64,000 nucleotides of DNA from Thiogranum sp. (GCA_030148915.1 JASBSN010000042.1:1-64000), one strand, 5' to 3'. Shown: positions 8,845-18,669, counted from the stretch's first letter. A program made the numbers and translations. The notes: generated from the letters alone by a model not told the origin.

Positions 8845-8856
8845 GTGAACGTTTAC
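8845..8856. promoter_or_regulatory. Palindromic operator candidate upstream of tusA-like/tetR
   Basis: GTGAACGTTTAC is a near-perfect palindrome (10 of 12 positions) centred on the AACGTT core, 20-31 bases upstream of the tusA-like ATG. The minus strand reads TATAAAGTAAACGTTCACTA, so the site overlaps or directly follows a possible -10 element. Its size and position suit a TetR-type repressor, most simply the TetR encoded in the same operon. Confidence 0.5.
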
Positions 8857-8977
8857 TTTATAGTACACACCGGTTGGTCTGTCAAGCGGGTCCTCCAGTC
8901 CTGGATGCCGGAATCCGCCCGACCGGAGTAGCCGCCAGAGATTGTTTGGTATTACCCTGATATATAAGGTTTTTCTT

Positions 8978-9835
8978 TTATTTTTCAGCGCTCACCATGG
9001 CGATCCAGCCAGGATCGGCCTCGCCCACCGTCGCCGGCTGAAAATTACCGTCCGGCTCATCATCCTCGTCCCAACCCTGCCAGTAGATCGTAACGTTGCT
9101 AAAGCCCGCATCGAGCAGGATGTCGCGCAGTTCGGGCAACCCGTAAAGCCGCCACTCGTAGGTAAAGGCCTTTTTCAACCGGGAACCGTCGTTGAAGTTG
9201 AAATGAATGTGGCACAGCATCCGTCCCGACACCGGATCGTAACTGGCCTGGTCCCAAACGTAGGTAAAACCCTTATGACGGGTCTTTTCCTCGATTTCCC
9301 GGTACGCATCGTAACCACCGAAGCTGTCCAGAAACAGAATGCCGTCATCGGCAAGCCCGGCGTGCACGGAGGCGAAATAATCCCGCAGCACCGATCGCTG
9401 CTGAAAAATCTGCCAACTGAAATTCATCGCCACGACAATATCGACCGGATCGGCTTTTACCGACAGCACATTTTCCTGCAGCATTGTCACCCGCGCTTTC
9501 TCTTCGGGTTTGAGCGCGGCAATGTGGTGTTCCCTGCCCCACTGCAGCACATCGGCATCGAGGTCGACACCGATTGCGTGGTTGCTCTTGCGACCGCGCA
9601 CCCATTCACAGCACATCTGCGCCGTACCGCAGAAATCTTCGCGCAACAGCTTGGCCTTGCGCCCGCGGATACGACGAAAATTGGTATCAATAAACTCGTA
9701 TTCAAATTCTGTCGATTGCACCGACTGCTCATAGAGGGCGTGGATGTCGGCTTTGTCCGCTTTGGTGGGCTTGCGCGAGCCGGGCTGCTTGGTCGCTTTT
9801 CCGCCACTTTTGTGGCGGGTTTTCTTGATGTTCAT
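8978..9835 (-). CDS. Class I SAM-dependent methyltransferase
   Basis: 285 residues. After a basic Lys/Arg-rich N-terminus (MNIKKTRHKSGGKATKQ) comes a Rossmann methyltransferase: LLREDFCGTAQMCCEWVR (motif I region), AIGVDLDADVLQWGRE (acidic SAM-ribose loop), and DIVVAMNFSWQIF (motif IV region). The substrate is unknown. The ATG at 9835 was chosen because it begins the conserved part and has AAAGG upstream; a longer reading frame upstream overlaps the divergent phosphatase gene and looks non-coding. The basic tail suggests a nucleic-acid or ribosome-linked substrate, but that is a guess. Downstream, 8941-8977 is AT-rich with no clear hairpin. Confidence 0.85.
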   Translation of the reverse strand: MNIKKTRHKSGGKATKQPGSRKPTKADKADIHALYEQSVQSTEFEYEFIDTNFRRIRGRKAKLLREDFCGTAQMCCEWVRGRKSNHAIGVDLDADVLQWGREHHIAALKPEEKARVTMLQENVLSVKADPVDIVVAMNFSWQIFQQRSVLRDYFASVHAGLADDGILFLDSFGGYDAYREIEEKTRHKGFTYVWDQASYDPVSGRMLCHIHFNFNDGSRLKKAFTYEWRLYGLPELRDILLDAGFSNVTIYWQGWDEDDEPDGNFQPATVGEADPGWIAMVSAEK

Positions 9836-9896
9836 AGGAGGCCTTTGTGCGAGAATAAAAGCATCGCTGATCATACCAAGTAAAAGCCGCCATTCA

Positions 9897-10721
9897 ATGC
9901 TTCCATCCGCTTTGCAACAACTCACTGCGCTGATCACTGAGATCGCCGACCGCGAACTGCCGCCACGCTTCAATTGCCGCCGCGGGGAACGCAAAAGCGA
10001 CGGCAGCCTGGTGACCGAGGCCGACCTGATCGTGCAGCAGCAACTTGCCGCGGCACTACGCCAACAGTGGCCGCAGATCGCGCTGCTCGGCGAAGAGATG
10101 ACGCCGCACGAACAACAACGGGCGCTGCAACACACCGACACCGGGGTCTGGTGTATCGATCCGCTGGATGGCACCAGCAACTTTGCCGCCGGTGTGCCCT
10201 ATTACGCGGTGTCGGTGGCACTGGTCAAGGATGCTCAGCCACAGCTGGCTGTGGTGTACGATCCCGGCCGCAAAGAATGTTTCAGTGCCGCCCGAGGCCA
10301 GGGCGCCTGGTTGAACGGCCAACCGCTGGGCCCCGGCGCCCCGGCGACGACCCTTGGACAAAGCATGGCGCTGATCGATTTCAAGCGCCTGTCGGGCGCG
10401 TTGGCCACCCGGCTGGCCGCACAACCACCTTATAAGTCACAGCGCAGCTTCGGTGCGGTGGCGCTGGACTGGTGCTGGCTGGCCGCCGGGCGCTGTCACC
10501 TCTATCTGCACGGTCGGCAGAAGCTCTGGGACTATGCTGCGGGTTGTCTGGTCCTGCACGAGACGGGCGGTCGCTCGCTCACGTTGCACGGCGAAGAGGT
10601 GTTTGTCGCCTCACTCGAACCGCGCTCGGCGGCTGCGGCCCTCGACCCGGCGCTGTTCGCGCAGTGGCGCGAATGGCTGGAGATACCCGCCGGCGGCCTC
10701 AGCCACCGCTCAGGTAAGTAA
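9897..10721 (+). CDS. Inositol-monophosphatase-family phosphatase
   Basis: 274 residues, a Mg-dependent, Li-sensitive phosphatase fold (SuhB/CysQ/fructose-1,6-bisphosphatase relatives). Metal ligands are visible as GEE (residues 65-67), CIDPLDGTSNF with DPLDGT at 88-93, and the distal WDYAAG at about 211-216, preceded by LDWCWLAAGRCHLYLHG. The substrate could be inositol phosphate, adenosine bisphosphate or a sugar phosphate. The ATG at 9897 starts the conserved fold; an upstream in-frame ATG at 9744 lies antisense in the methyltransferase gene. It is divergent from that gene with a 61-base gap and convergent with the HDOD gene, overlapping its 3' end by 23 bases. Confidence 0.88.
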   Translation: MLPSALQQLTALITEIADRELPPRFNCRRGERKSDGSLVTEADLIVQQQLAAALRQQWPQIALLGEEMTPHEQQRALQHTDTGVWCIDPLDGTSNFAAGVPYYAVSVALVKDAQPQLAVVYDPGRKECFSAARGQGAWLNGQPLGPGAPATTLGQSMALIDFKRLSGALATRLAAQPPYKSQRSFGAVALDWCWLAAGRCHLYLHGRQKLWDYAAGCLVLHETGGRSLTLHGEEVFVASLEPRSAAAALDPALFAQWREWLEIPAGGLSHRSGK

Positions 10722-12204
10722 GGGCGAGATTGCCCTGATGGGCAAAGTGCTTGAAGCTGGCAAAACTCTCCGCGTCCAACTCGCGTGCGCTGGGCTGGCG
10801 ATCGGCGTAAAATACGCCGATAACTTTACCGCGGATTTCAATCGGCGTGACGAACAGATCCGCCCCCCGAGTCACTTCCTCGACGCGCGCGCTCACCAAT
10901 CTCTGTAGCGCCGAGCTGTCGGTCTCGCGCAGCCAGATGGGCTGGCGCTGTTCAACCACATGGCTGAACAGGTTGAGCTCCTGGCCTCCGGTCTCGAACT
11001 GAAACATACGGCGCAATTGTTCGTTTTCGATGCCGAGCGCGTAGCGCCCCATGAGAAAACGCTGGTCGGGGGAGCGCAACGCAAACAAGGTCCGATCCAT
11101 GCCGATACCGCGGTACATACCCTCCAGCACCATCTCCAGCACCATATTGAAGTTCGGGCTGCCCTCCATGAGGGTCGACAACTCGCGCAGAATGGTCAGC
11201 TGGAGCATCGGGTCCGGCTGCAGAAAATCCGCTACCGGGGAGTCCGCCGGCGCCTCTTCGGCGCCAGGAGCGCGCTTGTCGCCCGGCACCGGAATCAAAC
11301 CGCTGGCGACTTCGGCGCCGTAGAAGCTCGCTGTATCGGCCGCTTCTTTGGCGTTTGCCTTGACCAGCTTGGCGACTTCTTCGGCCGGCAGATAGAGATT
11401 TTCGGCGATGCGCTCCAAGAGCTTTTTCACTTCCGGCGACTGCCAGCCTTTTTCCGTGGCGACCGCCAGATCGTGCCCGAGCGCGACATTGCCGGCGCGC
11501 GGATTCTTGTCCGCTTTGCCCTCCAGCGACTGCTCCAGCAAGTCGCCGAGTTTCCACTCGCGGGTCAGATTCAATGTCAGGTCGCGGAACACAAAACCCA
11601 GCACATCGCGCTGCACCTTGTCGGGCCGCTCATCGGGGCGCTGCAATAGCGCCGTGTCCATCTGTCCGGCCGACTCGCCGGCGAACGCCCAGAAAGCCAT
11701 GTCGCCCAGGCGGAACAGCAGCGTGGCGATGAAGACTTCTTCGGGCGATTTATCCTTGCGCTTGCGCGCGAAAGAGCGCGCCTGGACAGCGGCGTGAAAC
11801 GAACGCGCCATTTCCTCGACGACGCGTTGTTTCTGTTTGCCCCGAAGCATCGACTCGACCACCGCTATGGACAGGCAGATGGCGCGCACTTCCTGGAACC
11901 CCAGCAGAACTACGGCGCGACTGACGGTGCTGATTGTTTTGCCGACCGGATTGAACATCGGGCTATTAGCCACCCGCAGCAGCTTGGCAGTCATGGCGGC
12001 GTCCTGTAACACCACCCTGGCCAGTTCAGCGGCGCTGCTCTCGCGGCTGCCCGACAGACGGGAAATATCCTTGGCGGTGTGCGCAAACACCGGCATGCCG
12101 GATTCACCGAGTTTCTGCACCCAGGCGCCGAGGCCCTTGGGATCGTCATCATCCGCGTCCACCTGCGGCGTTTGCTCCCGTTCGTCTCTGTGCGCTGCGC
12201 TCAT
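10699..12204 (-). CDS. HDOD domain signalling protein with C-terminal GAF-like domain
   Basis: 501 residues, cytoplasmic. Residues about 20-220 form an HDOD domain (catalytically dead relative of HD phosphohydrolases): LARVVLQDAAMTAKLLRVAN and AVVLLGFQEVRAICLSIAVV are typical. A linker holds an acidic/Pro stretch. The C-terminal 160 residues (ILRELSTLMEGSPNFNMVLE through IRGKVIGVFYADRQPSARE) look like a GAF sensor domain. HDOD-GAF proteins are common in gammaproteobacteria and act in stress or second-messenger signalling, but this one has no known ligand. I chose the ATG at 12204 over an upstream TTG at 12258. The 3' end overlaps the phosphatase gene. Confidence 0.82.
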   Translation of the reverse strand: MSAAHRDEREQTPQVDADDDDPKGLGAWVQKLGESGMPVFAHTAKDISRLSGSRESSAAELARVVLQDAAMTAKLLRVANSPMFNPVGKTISTVSRAVVLLGFQEVRAICLSIAVVESMLRGKQKQRVVEEMARSFHAAVQARSFARKRKDKSPEEVFIATLLFRLGDMAFWAFAGESAGQMDTALLQRPDERPDKVQRDVLGFVFRDLTLNLTREWKLGDLLEQSLEGKADKNPRAGNVALGHDLAVATEKGWQSPEVKKLLERIAENLYLPAEEVAKLVKANAKEAADTASFYGAEVASGLIPVPGDKRAPGAEEAPADSPVADFLQPDPMLQLTILRELSTLMEGSPNFNMVLEMVLEGMYRGIGMDRTLFALRSPDQRFLMGRYALGIENEQLRRMFQFETGGQELNLFSHVVEQRQPIWLRETDSSALQRLVSARVEEVTRGADLFVTPIEIRGKVIGVFYADRQPSARELDAESFASFKHFAHQGNLALTYLSGG

Positions 12205-12296
12205 GGGCTCTCTAGCTGAATCATAATGGCTTGCACAGGCTTTCGGCAGCTGCGACAAGAGGTTAAGCTTAAGGAGCTGCTGATTAAGTCCCTGAC

Positions 12297-12367
12297 ATCG
12301 TTCCGGCGTATGCCGGAATCCAGTAAAATCAGCGGATTGGATTCCGGCATACGCCGGAATGACGGAT
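12297..12367. repeat. Inverted-repeat element (extragenic palindrome pair)
   Basis: TTCCGGCGTATGCCGGAATC at 12301-12320 and its near-exact reverse complement at 12338-12359 flank an 18-base spacer. Each arm is itself a small hairpin (ATTCCGGC/GCCGGAAT). The ends read CATCG and GACGG. Repeats of this shape (CGTCATTCCGGC...GCCGGAATGACG) are widespread between genes in proteobacteria. A related copy lies near 22838-22963. Confidence 0.7.
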
Positions 12368-12411
12368 TAATCAAAGCTTTCCGAAAGCTTGGCTATCGCG
12401 CGACAACCGCT

Positions 12412-12519
12412 ATGAAAACCGACCCGGCGCTACTTACAGACGATGAACTTCAACCGATTTTGCGGCAACGCACGGGCGCGCCGGATAGCGCTGTGAAGCC
12501 CGCACCCGCCGCCCCATGA
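12412..12519 (+). CDS. Possible 35-residue leader peptide overlapping the DUF938 gene
   Basis: The frame MKTDPALLTDDELQPILRQR continues to a Pro/Ala-rich end and stops with TGA at 12517-12519, which overlaps the ATG of the next gene as ATGA. That arrangement would allow translational coupling. There is no clear Shine-Dalgarno sequence before its ATG and I know no homologue, so it may be chance. It lies just after the inverted-repeat element. Confidence 0.25.
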   Translation: MKTDPALLTDDELQPILRQRTGAPDSAVKPAPAAP

Positions 12520-13133
12520 AACCTTATTCCGAATCCTGCGAGCAGAACCGCGCGCCGATTCTGGAAGTGCTGCGCGTCGAACTGGCCGGGTGCGCTCACC
12601 TGCTCGAGCTCGGCAGTGGTACCGGTCAGCACGCGGTGTACTTTGCCGGGGAATTTCCCGGCCTGTCCTGGCAGACCAGCGATGTAAGCTCGATGCACCC
12701 CGGCATTCAGGCGTGGATTGACGAAAGTGGCGTGCCGAATATTCTGCCGCCGCTGACCCTGGATGTCTGCCGCGACCACTGGCCGCGGGTATCTTACGAC
12801 GCGGTTTACAGTGCCAATACGGTGCACATTATGGGTTGGCCGGAAGTAGTGTGTCTGTTTGCGGGCGTTGCGCGGGTACTGCGAGCCGGCGGCGTGTTCT
12901 GTCTCTACGGACCGTTCAACTATGACGGGCGCTATACCAGTGAAAGCAACGCACGTTTTGATGCCTGGTTAACCGCCCGTGACCCGGCCAGTGGTATCCG
13001 CGATTTTGCAGCCCTGCGCGCGCTGGCGGCCGACTCGGGGTTGCTGTTGGACAACGATTATGCGATGCCGGCGAACAATCGGATCCTGGTGTGGCGGAAA
13101 AACGCCGAGGCCGAAAACGGCGTCACCGCCTGA
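12516..13133 (+). CDS. DUF938 family, class I SAM-dependent methyltransferase-like
   Basis: 205 residues. The conserved N-terminus YSESCEQNRAPILEVLR and the SAM-binding motif LLELGSGTGQHAVYFA identify DUF938. ANTVHIMGWPEVVCLFAGVA and GGVFCLYGPFNYDGRYTSES are further family signatures. The family has no established substrate that I know of. Length matches the family (about 200). The gene has no evident partner: it lies after an extragenic repeat and is convergent with iscR. The last residues AEAENGVTA are poorly conserved. Confidence 0.88.
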   Translation: MKPYSESCEQNRAPILEVLRVELAGCAHLLELGSGTGQHAVYFAGEFPGLSWQTSDVSSMHPGIQAWIDESGVPNILPPLTLDVCRDHWPRVSYDAVYSANTVHIMGWPEVVCLFAGVARVLRAGGVFCLYGPFNYDGRYTSESNARFDAWLTARDPASGIRDFAALRALAADSGLLLDNDYAMPANNRILVWRKNAEAENGVTA

Positions 13134-13222
13134 CGGGTCGAAGCGCGCTTGCAGCCGGGGCTTGCGCAGCAGCGCGACACCTACGGCCAGTAGATAATCC
13201 ACCATCGGCCAAGCCGAGCGGG

Positions 13223-13693
13223 TTAACGAACGCTGATGCTACCGATAGTGGATCGATTGTGCATCGCATCCTGACGTCGAATGACGGCCTGGATGGACGG
13301 TCGATTAAGAAACTCTTCCAGAGAGATGCTATCAAGAAACTCGTAAATACGTTTCGACAGGCCGCACCACAGATCGTGCGTCAGGCAGGGGGACTGCTCA
13401 TCACAGTCGGCGTCGCCGCCACAGGTGGCGTCGACCTTTTCATCCACCGCAGCCACAATCGCCGCAATAGTGATGTCGCTCGCCGGCCGCGCCAACACAT
13501 AACCGCCCCCGGGACCCCGTACGCCGCGCACCAGATCCTTGCGGCGCAGTCGGGAAAAGAGCTGTTCAAGATAGGACAGAGAAATACTCTGACAGCGGGA
13601 AATATCCGCAAGGGTGACCGGGCCGCCGGGGGCATGGATGGCGAGATCCATCATTGCCGTAACGGCATAGCGGCCTTTGGTGGAAAGTCTCAT
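13223..13693 (-). CDS. iscR: Rrf2-family iron-sulfur regulator IscR
   Basis: 156 residues. The winged helix MRLSTKGRYAVTAMMDLAIH and RLRRKDLVRGVRGPGGGYVL is diagnostic of IscR. The [2Fe-2S] ligands are all present as Cys91, Cys97, Cys103 and His106 (C-x5-C-x5-CLTH), so it should sense cluster status and repress Fe-S biogenesis genes. In most gammaproteobacteria iscR heads the iscSUA-hscBA-fdx operon; here it stands alone between DUF938 and DUF1249 genes, and no isc gene is in the window. The promoter overlaps half of an IscR type-1 site, which suggests autoregulation. The C-terminus is a short tail rich in Ser/Arg. Confidence 0.93.
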   Translation of the reverse strand: MRLSTKGRYAVTAMMDLAIHAPGGPVTLADISRCQSISLSYLEQLFSRLRRKDLVRGVRGPGGGYVLARPASDITIAAIVAAVDEKVDATCGGDADCDEQSPCLTHDLWCGLSKRIYEFLDSISLEEFLNRPSIQAVIRRQDAMHNRSTIGSISVR

Positions 13694-13734
13694 GGGAAAT
13701 CCCCGCAGCTTGGACGACCAGTGTCTGTCCAGGC

Positions 13735-13767
13735 ACCATAAATTAACCCTTCAAGACAGTCAAGTAT
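13735..13767 (-). promoter_or_regulatory. iscR promoter with IscR type-1 half site
   Basis: On the minus strand TTGACT (13763-13758) and TATGGT (13740-13735) form a sigma-70 promoter with a 17-base spacer. ATACTTGACT (13767-13758) matches the left half of the E. coli IscR type-1 consensus ATASYYGACT at every position and overlaps the -35 box. The right half is poorly conserved. Autorepression by holo-IscR is the expected reading. Confidence 0.6.
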
Positions 13768-13774
13768 TGGCGGA

Positions 13775-14293
13775 TCAGGATTCCAGGCTCAGCGGCTGCT
13801 GGTCTTCCAGGGATTGCAAGACCTCGACCAGCTGTTCGCGCGCCGGCGAGAAGGCATGGCCCTGGCGCAGGCAATAACCCAGCCATTTGTGCAGGAAACG
13901 GTTAACCTGCCATTTCGCCGCAATCGAATAGTGATGCTGAAAGCGGTCGTATTCCGCGTCGCGGCGACCGCGCGAGCGACCGCGCGAAATAACTTCCGCC
14001 ACTTGAGCATCATGGTACATACGCACGACAATATCCGGAGCGGGGAAAACGCCTTCGCTGTCGCTGAACTGGTAACTCAGATGCACGGTTGTGGTGTATT
14101 TGCAGCGTTCCACAACGCTCAGATGCAAATCCAGAGCGCCCTCGGCGCGCGACAGGCTACGGTCTTGGATGGCGTTCAGATCGGGCACCAGTTGACGCAG
14201 TTGAATATAATTCAACTCATAGAGTTCCATCAGCGCAGGCAGGTCGCGCGCCCGCACGCCGGGATGAAAACGGTAGTTACCTGAATAACGCAT
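13775..14293 (-). CDS. DUF1249 family protein (YqiB-like)
   Basis: 172 residues, soluble. DLPALMELYELNYIQLRQLV and the segment CKYTTTVHLSYQF, then PDIVVRMYHDAQVAEVI, match the DUF1249/YqiB family, whose function is unknown; in E. coli yqiB lies next to nudF and cpdA. Here it is upstream of iscR on the same strand with 81 bases between, but iscR has its own promoter. The ATG at 14293 is the only good start. The C-terminus is Glu/Gln-rich. Confidence 0.88.
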   Translation of the reverse strand: MRYSGNYRFHPGVRARDLPALMELYELNYIQLRQLVPDLNAIQDRSLSRAEGALDLHLSVVERCKYTTTVHLSYQFSDSEGVFPAPDIVVRMYHDAQVAEVISRGRSRGRRDAEYDRFQHHYSIAAKWQVNRFLHKWLGYCLRQGHAFSPAREQLVEVLQSLEDQQPLSLES

Positions 14294-14411
14294 GGCCCGA
14301 TCTTAACATAGTAAAATGAACTTTCGCTCAAACCTTTGCGATAACGATTTCAGCCATGCTATCGGCGCTCGAACGCCAAGCTTGACGCTTGACAACGAGC
14401 AATTATCATAA

Positions 14412-16067
<1,656 letters not shown>

Positions 16068-16141
16068 TCACTTAGCCCCTGACATCGACACGACAGTCCG
16101 AGACCCGCCGTGGATCGCGCAGGTCGCGCCGCAACCGGAAA

Positions 16142-16972
16142 TCAGCGACGCTCCTGAATCTTACCATCCGGGTCCGAGATAATGATCTCGACGCGTCGGT
16201 TCTGCTGGCGACCTTGCGCGGTGGAATTGGAAGCAACCGGATAGGCTTCACCATAGCCGCGCACCCGAACCCGCTCCGGTGCGATGCCGCGGTCGAGTAA
16301 GGCGCTGCGCACGGCGTTCGCCCGCCGCTGCGACAACTGCTGGTTGTACTCCTCTGTCCCGCGGCTGTCCGTGAAGCCTTCAATCAGCACGTTGCGTTTT
16401 TTGTACTGACTGAGGAAATCACCGAGTTTCCCGATCGTCGGGTAGGCGCCGGGCTTTAAGTCCGCTTTACCGGTATCGAACAATACATCGCCCAATGTCA
16501 AAACGATTCCTCGCTCGGTCTCCTTGGCCTGCAGTTCTTTCACTTGCTCCTGCAACCTTTCGGCGGTTTGCTGATGAACGGCAGCGGAAGTCTGGGCCGA
16601 TTGGATTTTCTGCGTTTGCGCCTGCAGACGAATCTGATCGCGCTCGGCCTTGGCGCCTTTTATTTCGTCTTCGGCCACACCCATTTTGGCTTTTTGCTCG
16701 GCGATAGCGGCGCGCTGCTTGGCGAGGTAAGCGGCATGAGTGACCTCATCGCCGGGTTTTCCTGCTTTCCACAGCGATTCAGCCTTCTGGAATTGCTCCT
16801 GCGCTTTCTTCGCCTCGACCGGCGCATACTGATTTACTGCGCGATCGTTCTGAGCCTGATTCACGGAGCTTCGCGCCTGTTCCAGGGTCGCGTTGCGCTC
16901 GGGGGTGCCCGCGCAACCGGCCATGATAAGTGCCAGAGCAAGTGGAGACAGAATTTTTAATGAATGTGTCAT
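16142..16972 (-). CDS. OmpA-family lipoprotein with DUF4398-like helical region
   Basis: 276 residues. A lipoprotein signal (LKILSPLALALIMAGCAG, lipobox Cys at 20) is followed by an Ala/Gln-rich helical region (residues 25-145) like DUF4398, in which LEQARSSVNQAQNDRAV and AKKAQEQFQKAESLWKAGK stand out. A C-terminal OmpA peptidoglycan-binding domain follows: VLFDTGKADLKPGAYPTIGK, VLIEGFTDSRGTEEYNQQLS, and RRANAVRSALLDRGI. The Asp and Arg that bind diaminopimelate in this fold are in place. It should tether the outer membrane to peptidoglycan. It lies 55 bases after a small DUF4398 lipoprotein gene on the same strand, likely one operon. A similar pair occurs at 43849-45145. Confidence 0.9.
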   Translation of the reverse strand: MTHSLKILSPLALALIMAGCAGTPERNATLEQARSSVNQAQNDRAVNQYAPVEAKKAQEQFQKAESLWKAGKPGDEVTHAAYLAKQRAAIAEQKAKMGVAEDEIKGAKAERDQIRLQAQTQKIQSAQTSAAVHQQTAERLQEQVKELQAKETERGIVLTLGDVLFDTGKADLKPGAYPTIGKLGDFLSQYKKRNVLIEGFTDSRGTEEYNQQLSQRRANAVRSALLDRGIAPERVRVRGYGEAYPVASNSTAQGRQQNRRVEIIISDPDGKIQERR

Positions 16973-17027
16973 GTCAAAAACCTTATCTAAAAATATTGAG
17001 TGCAGTCAGAAACCGGGTATCCGCAGC

Positions 17028-17405
17028 TTACTGCGGCGCTGGCAGACCCAGTTCCCGGCGGAGTAACTCCAGACTGTTGCGCAATTCGCTGGCCGCCTGC
17101 TGGGCGCGCGCTGAAAGCGCGGTCTGCTGGGCCAATTCCGCGTCAATCTGGGCCTCTTCAGCCAGGCGACGCGCTTGTGTATAGTCCTTACGCTTCATCG
17201 CTGCACGGGCGTCGTCGGCTTTTTGCGATGCGCTACGCAGCAGCAACGGCGCGTGTTCGTCGGCTTTGGCCTCGCGCGCTTGCTCGACGGCGGTTTCGGC
17301 CTTCGCCACACTGCCAACCGGCGCAGGCGTACTGGCGCAGGCGTACAAGCTCAATGACAGCAGCAGGAGAGTGATTGCCCGGAACGGAAGCAGTATGGAT
17401 TTCAT
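17028..17405 (-). CDS. Small DUF4398-type lipoprotein
   Basis: 125 residues. The signal peptide FRAITLLLLSLSLYACAS ends in a lipobox (LYAC). The mature part is one long Ala-rich helical hairpin: SVAKAETAVEQAREAKADEH, then SASQKADDARAAMKRKDYTQ and ARRLAEEAQIDAELAQQTAL. This matches DUF4398, a family with no known biochemical role. It is first in the pair with the OmpA-type lipoprotein. Likely located at the inner face of the outer membrane. The two proteins resemble each other in the helical part, so heteromeric packing is possible, but that is inference. Confidence 0.85.
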   Translation of the reverse strand: MKSILLPFRAITLLLLSLSLYACASTPAPVGSVAKAETAVEQAREAKADEHAPLLLRSASQKADDARAAMKRKDYTQARRLAEEAQIDAELAQQTALSARAQQAASELRNSLELLRRELGLPAPQ

Positions 17406-17733
17406 GATGTGTCCTTTGATAAAGATCTGCCTTTTCCCTGCTCCATGGAGAAAGTCACGGGTGACGATTGTTCCATCAATTCAGGGCGGCGGGATTGTGC
17501 CACGTGTTAATGAGTCTGCAGTCTAGCCAGCCCGGGTGAAGATTTCATTAACAAAAGATAACCGCTAGCCGCAGGATGGACTGTACCAGAGAGCCCGCCC
17601 AAGCGGGCGCCTCGCGCCGGGCAACCGTTCACGTATAATTCGGCTATGGGCCCCAGCCCGCAGCGCCACGTGCGCGCTACAGGCCTACAACCGCCCTACG
17701 GTATGCAACCGACATCGGGAACGACGATTCGCT
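17406..17733. other. Intergenic region between divergent lipoprotein and PAS-GGDEF genes
   Basis: About 330 bases with no gene. It holds a small hairpin GCCCGC-CCAA-GCGGGC (17593-17608) and a good -10-like TATAAT at 17634-17639 on the plus strand with no convincing -35. Transcription from there would give a 5' leader of about 90 bases before the diguanylate cyclase gene. Confidence 0.45.
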
Positions 17734-18669
17734 ATGACTGATCAGGTAAATGAGGGGGTGTCCGAGACGGATGTCTACAAAACCCTACTGGAGTCCACCA
17801 AGGCCATTCCCTGGAAAATCGATTGGCAAACACAGCGGTTTTCCTATGTTGGGCCGCAAATCGAAGATTTACTGGGCTGGTCGCCCAGCAGCTGGGTGAG
17901 CGTGGAAGACTGGGCCAGCCGGATGCACCCGGATGATCGGGAGCGGGTTGTCAATTTCTGTGTCGCCCAGTCTCAGGCCGGGACGGATCACGAAGCGGAT
18001 TATCGCGCCCGGACAATTCAGGGTGACTATGTGTGGATCCGCGACGTGGTACACGTGGTGCGCAACGAAGGCAAGGTTGAATCATTGGTCGGCTTCATGT
18101 TCGACATCACCGAGCGGAAAAAAACCGAAGAGGAACTGATCCGGATTCAGAAAAAACTCGAAGAGCTGTCATTCAAGGACGGCTTGACCGGCGTCGCCAA
18201 TCGACGCATGTTTGATTCTATTCTGGATGTGGAATGGAGCAACGCGCGGCGCAATCGCCAGCCGCTGTCGCTTATTCTGTTGGATATCGATTTTTTTAAG
18301 CAGTACAACGATCACTATGGCCATATTCAGGGTGACGACTGCTTGATACGGGTGGGCCAGGCGTTGAGTGGCTCCGCCAAACGGGCAAAGGATTTCCTCG
18401 CCCGATTCGGCGGCGAAGAGTTTGTACTGGTACTACCTGAAACCGACGCCAAGTCAGCCCAGAGGGTGGCCGAAAGGTGTCACGCCATGGTCTTCAACCA
18501 ACAAATTGCGCACACGACGTCCAGCGTCGCCCCGGTGGTAACCGTCAGCCTGGGCGTCGGCACCATAACGCCCACCGCGGATGACGCACCGAAAGCCTTC
18601 ATCGAAGAGGTGGACAAGCTGCTCTATAAAGCGAAACAGAGCGGCAGAAACTGTATCGTTTACGGTTGA
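17734..18669 (+). CDS. PAS-GGDEF diguanylate cyclase
   Basis: 311 residues, soluble, no membrane segments. Residues about 15-130 form a PAS/PAC domain (FSYVGPQIEDLLGWSPSSWV, then SLVGFMFDITERKKTEEEL). A short coiled coil leads to a GGDEF domain (about 145-311) that starts DGLTGVANRRMFDSILD and has the active-site signature RFGGEEF near residue 226. GGEEF is a functional variant, so it should make cyclic di-GMP. There is no clear RxxD inhibitory site before the signature (the segment is SAKRAKDFLARFGG). No phosphodiesterase or receptor gene is adjacent. The PAS ligand is unknown. Confidence 0.92.
   Translation: MTDQVNEGVSETDVYKTLLESTKAIPWKIDWQTQRFSYVGPQIEDLLGWSPSSWVSVEDWASRMHPDDRERVVNFCVAQSQAGTDHEADYRARTIQGDYVWIRDVVHVVRNEGKVESLVGFMFDITERKKTEEELIRIQKKLEELSFKDGLTGVANRRMFDSILDVEWSNARRNRQPLSLILLDIDFFKQYNDHYGHIQGDDCLIRVGQALSGSAKRAKDFLARFGGEEFVLVLPETDAKSAQRVAERCHAMVFNQQIAHTTSSVAPVVTVSLGVGTITPTADDAPKAFIEEVDKLLYKAKQSGRNCIVYG

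Noticed and set aside
8942..9883. 313-codon frame opposite the methyltransferase gene
   Set aside because: The minus-strand methyltransferase has clear motifs; this frame has none.
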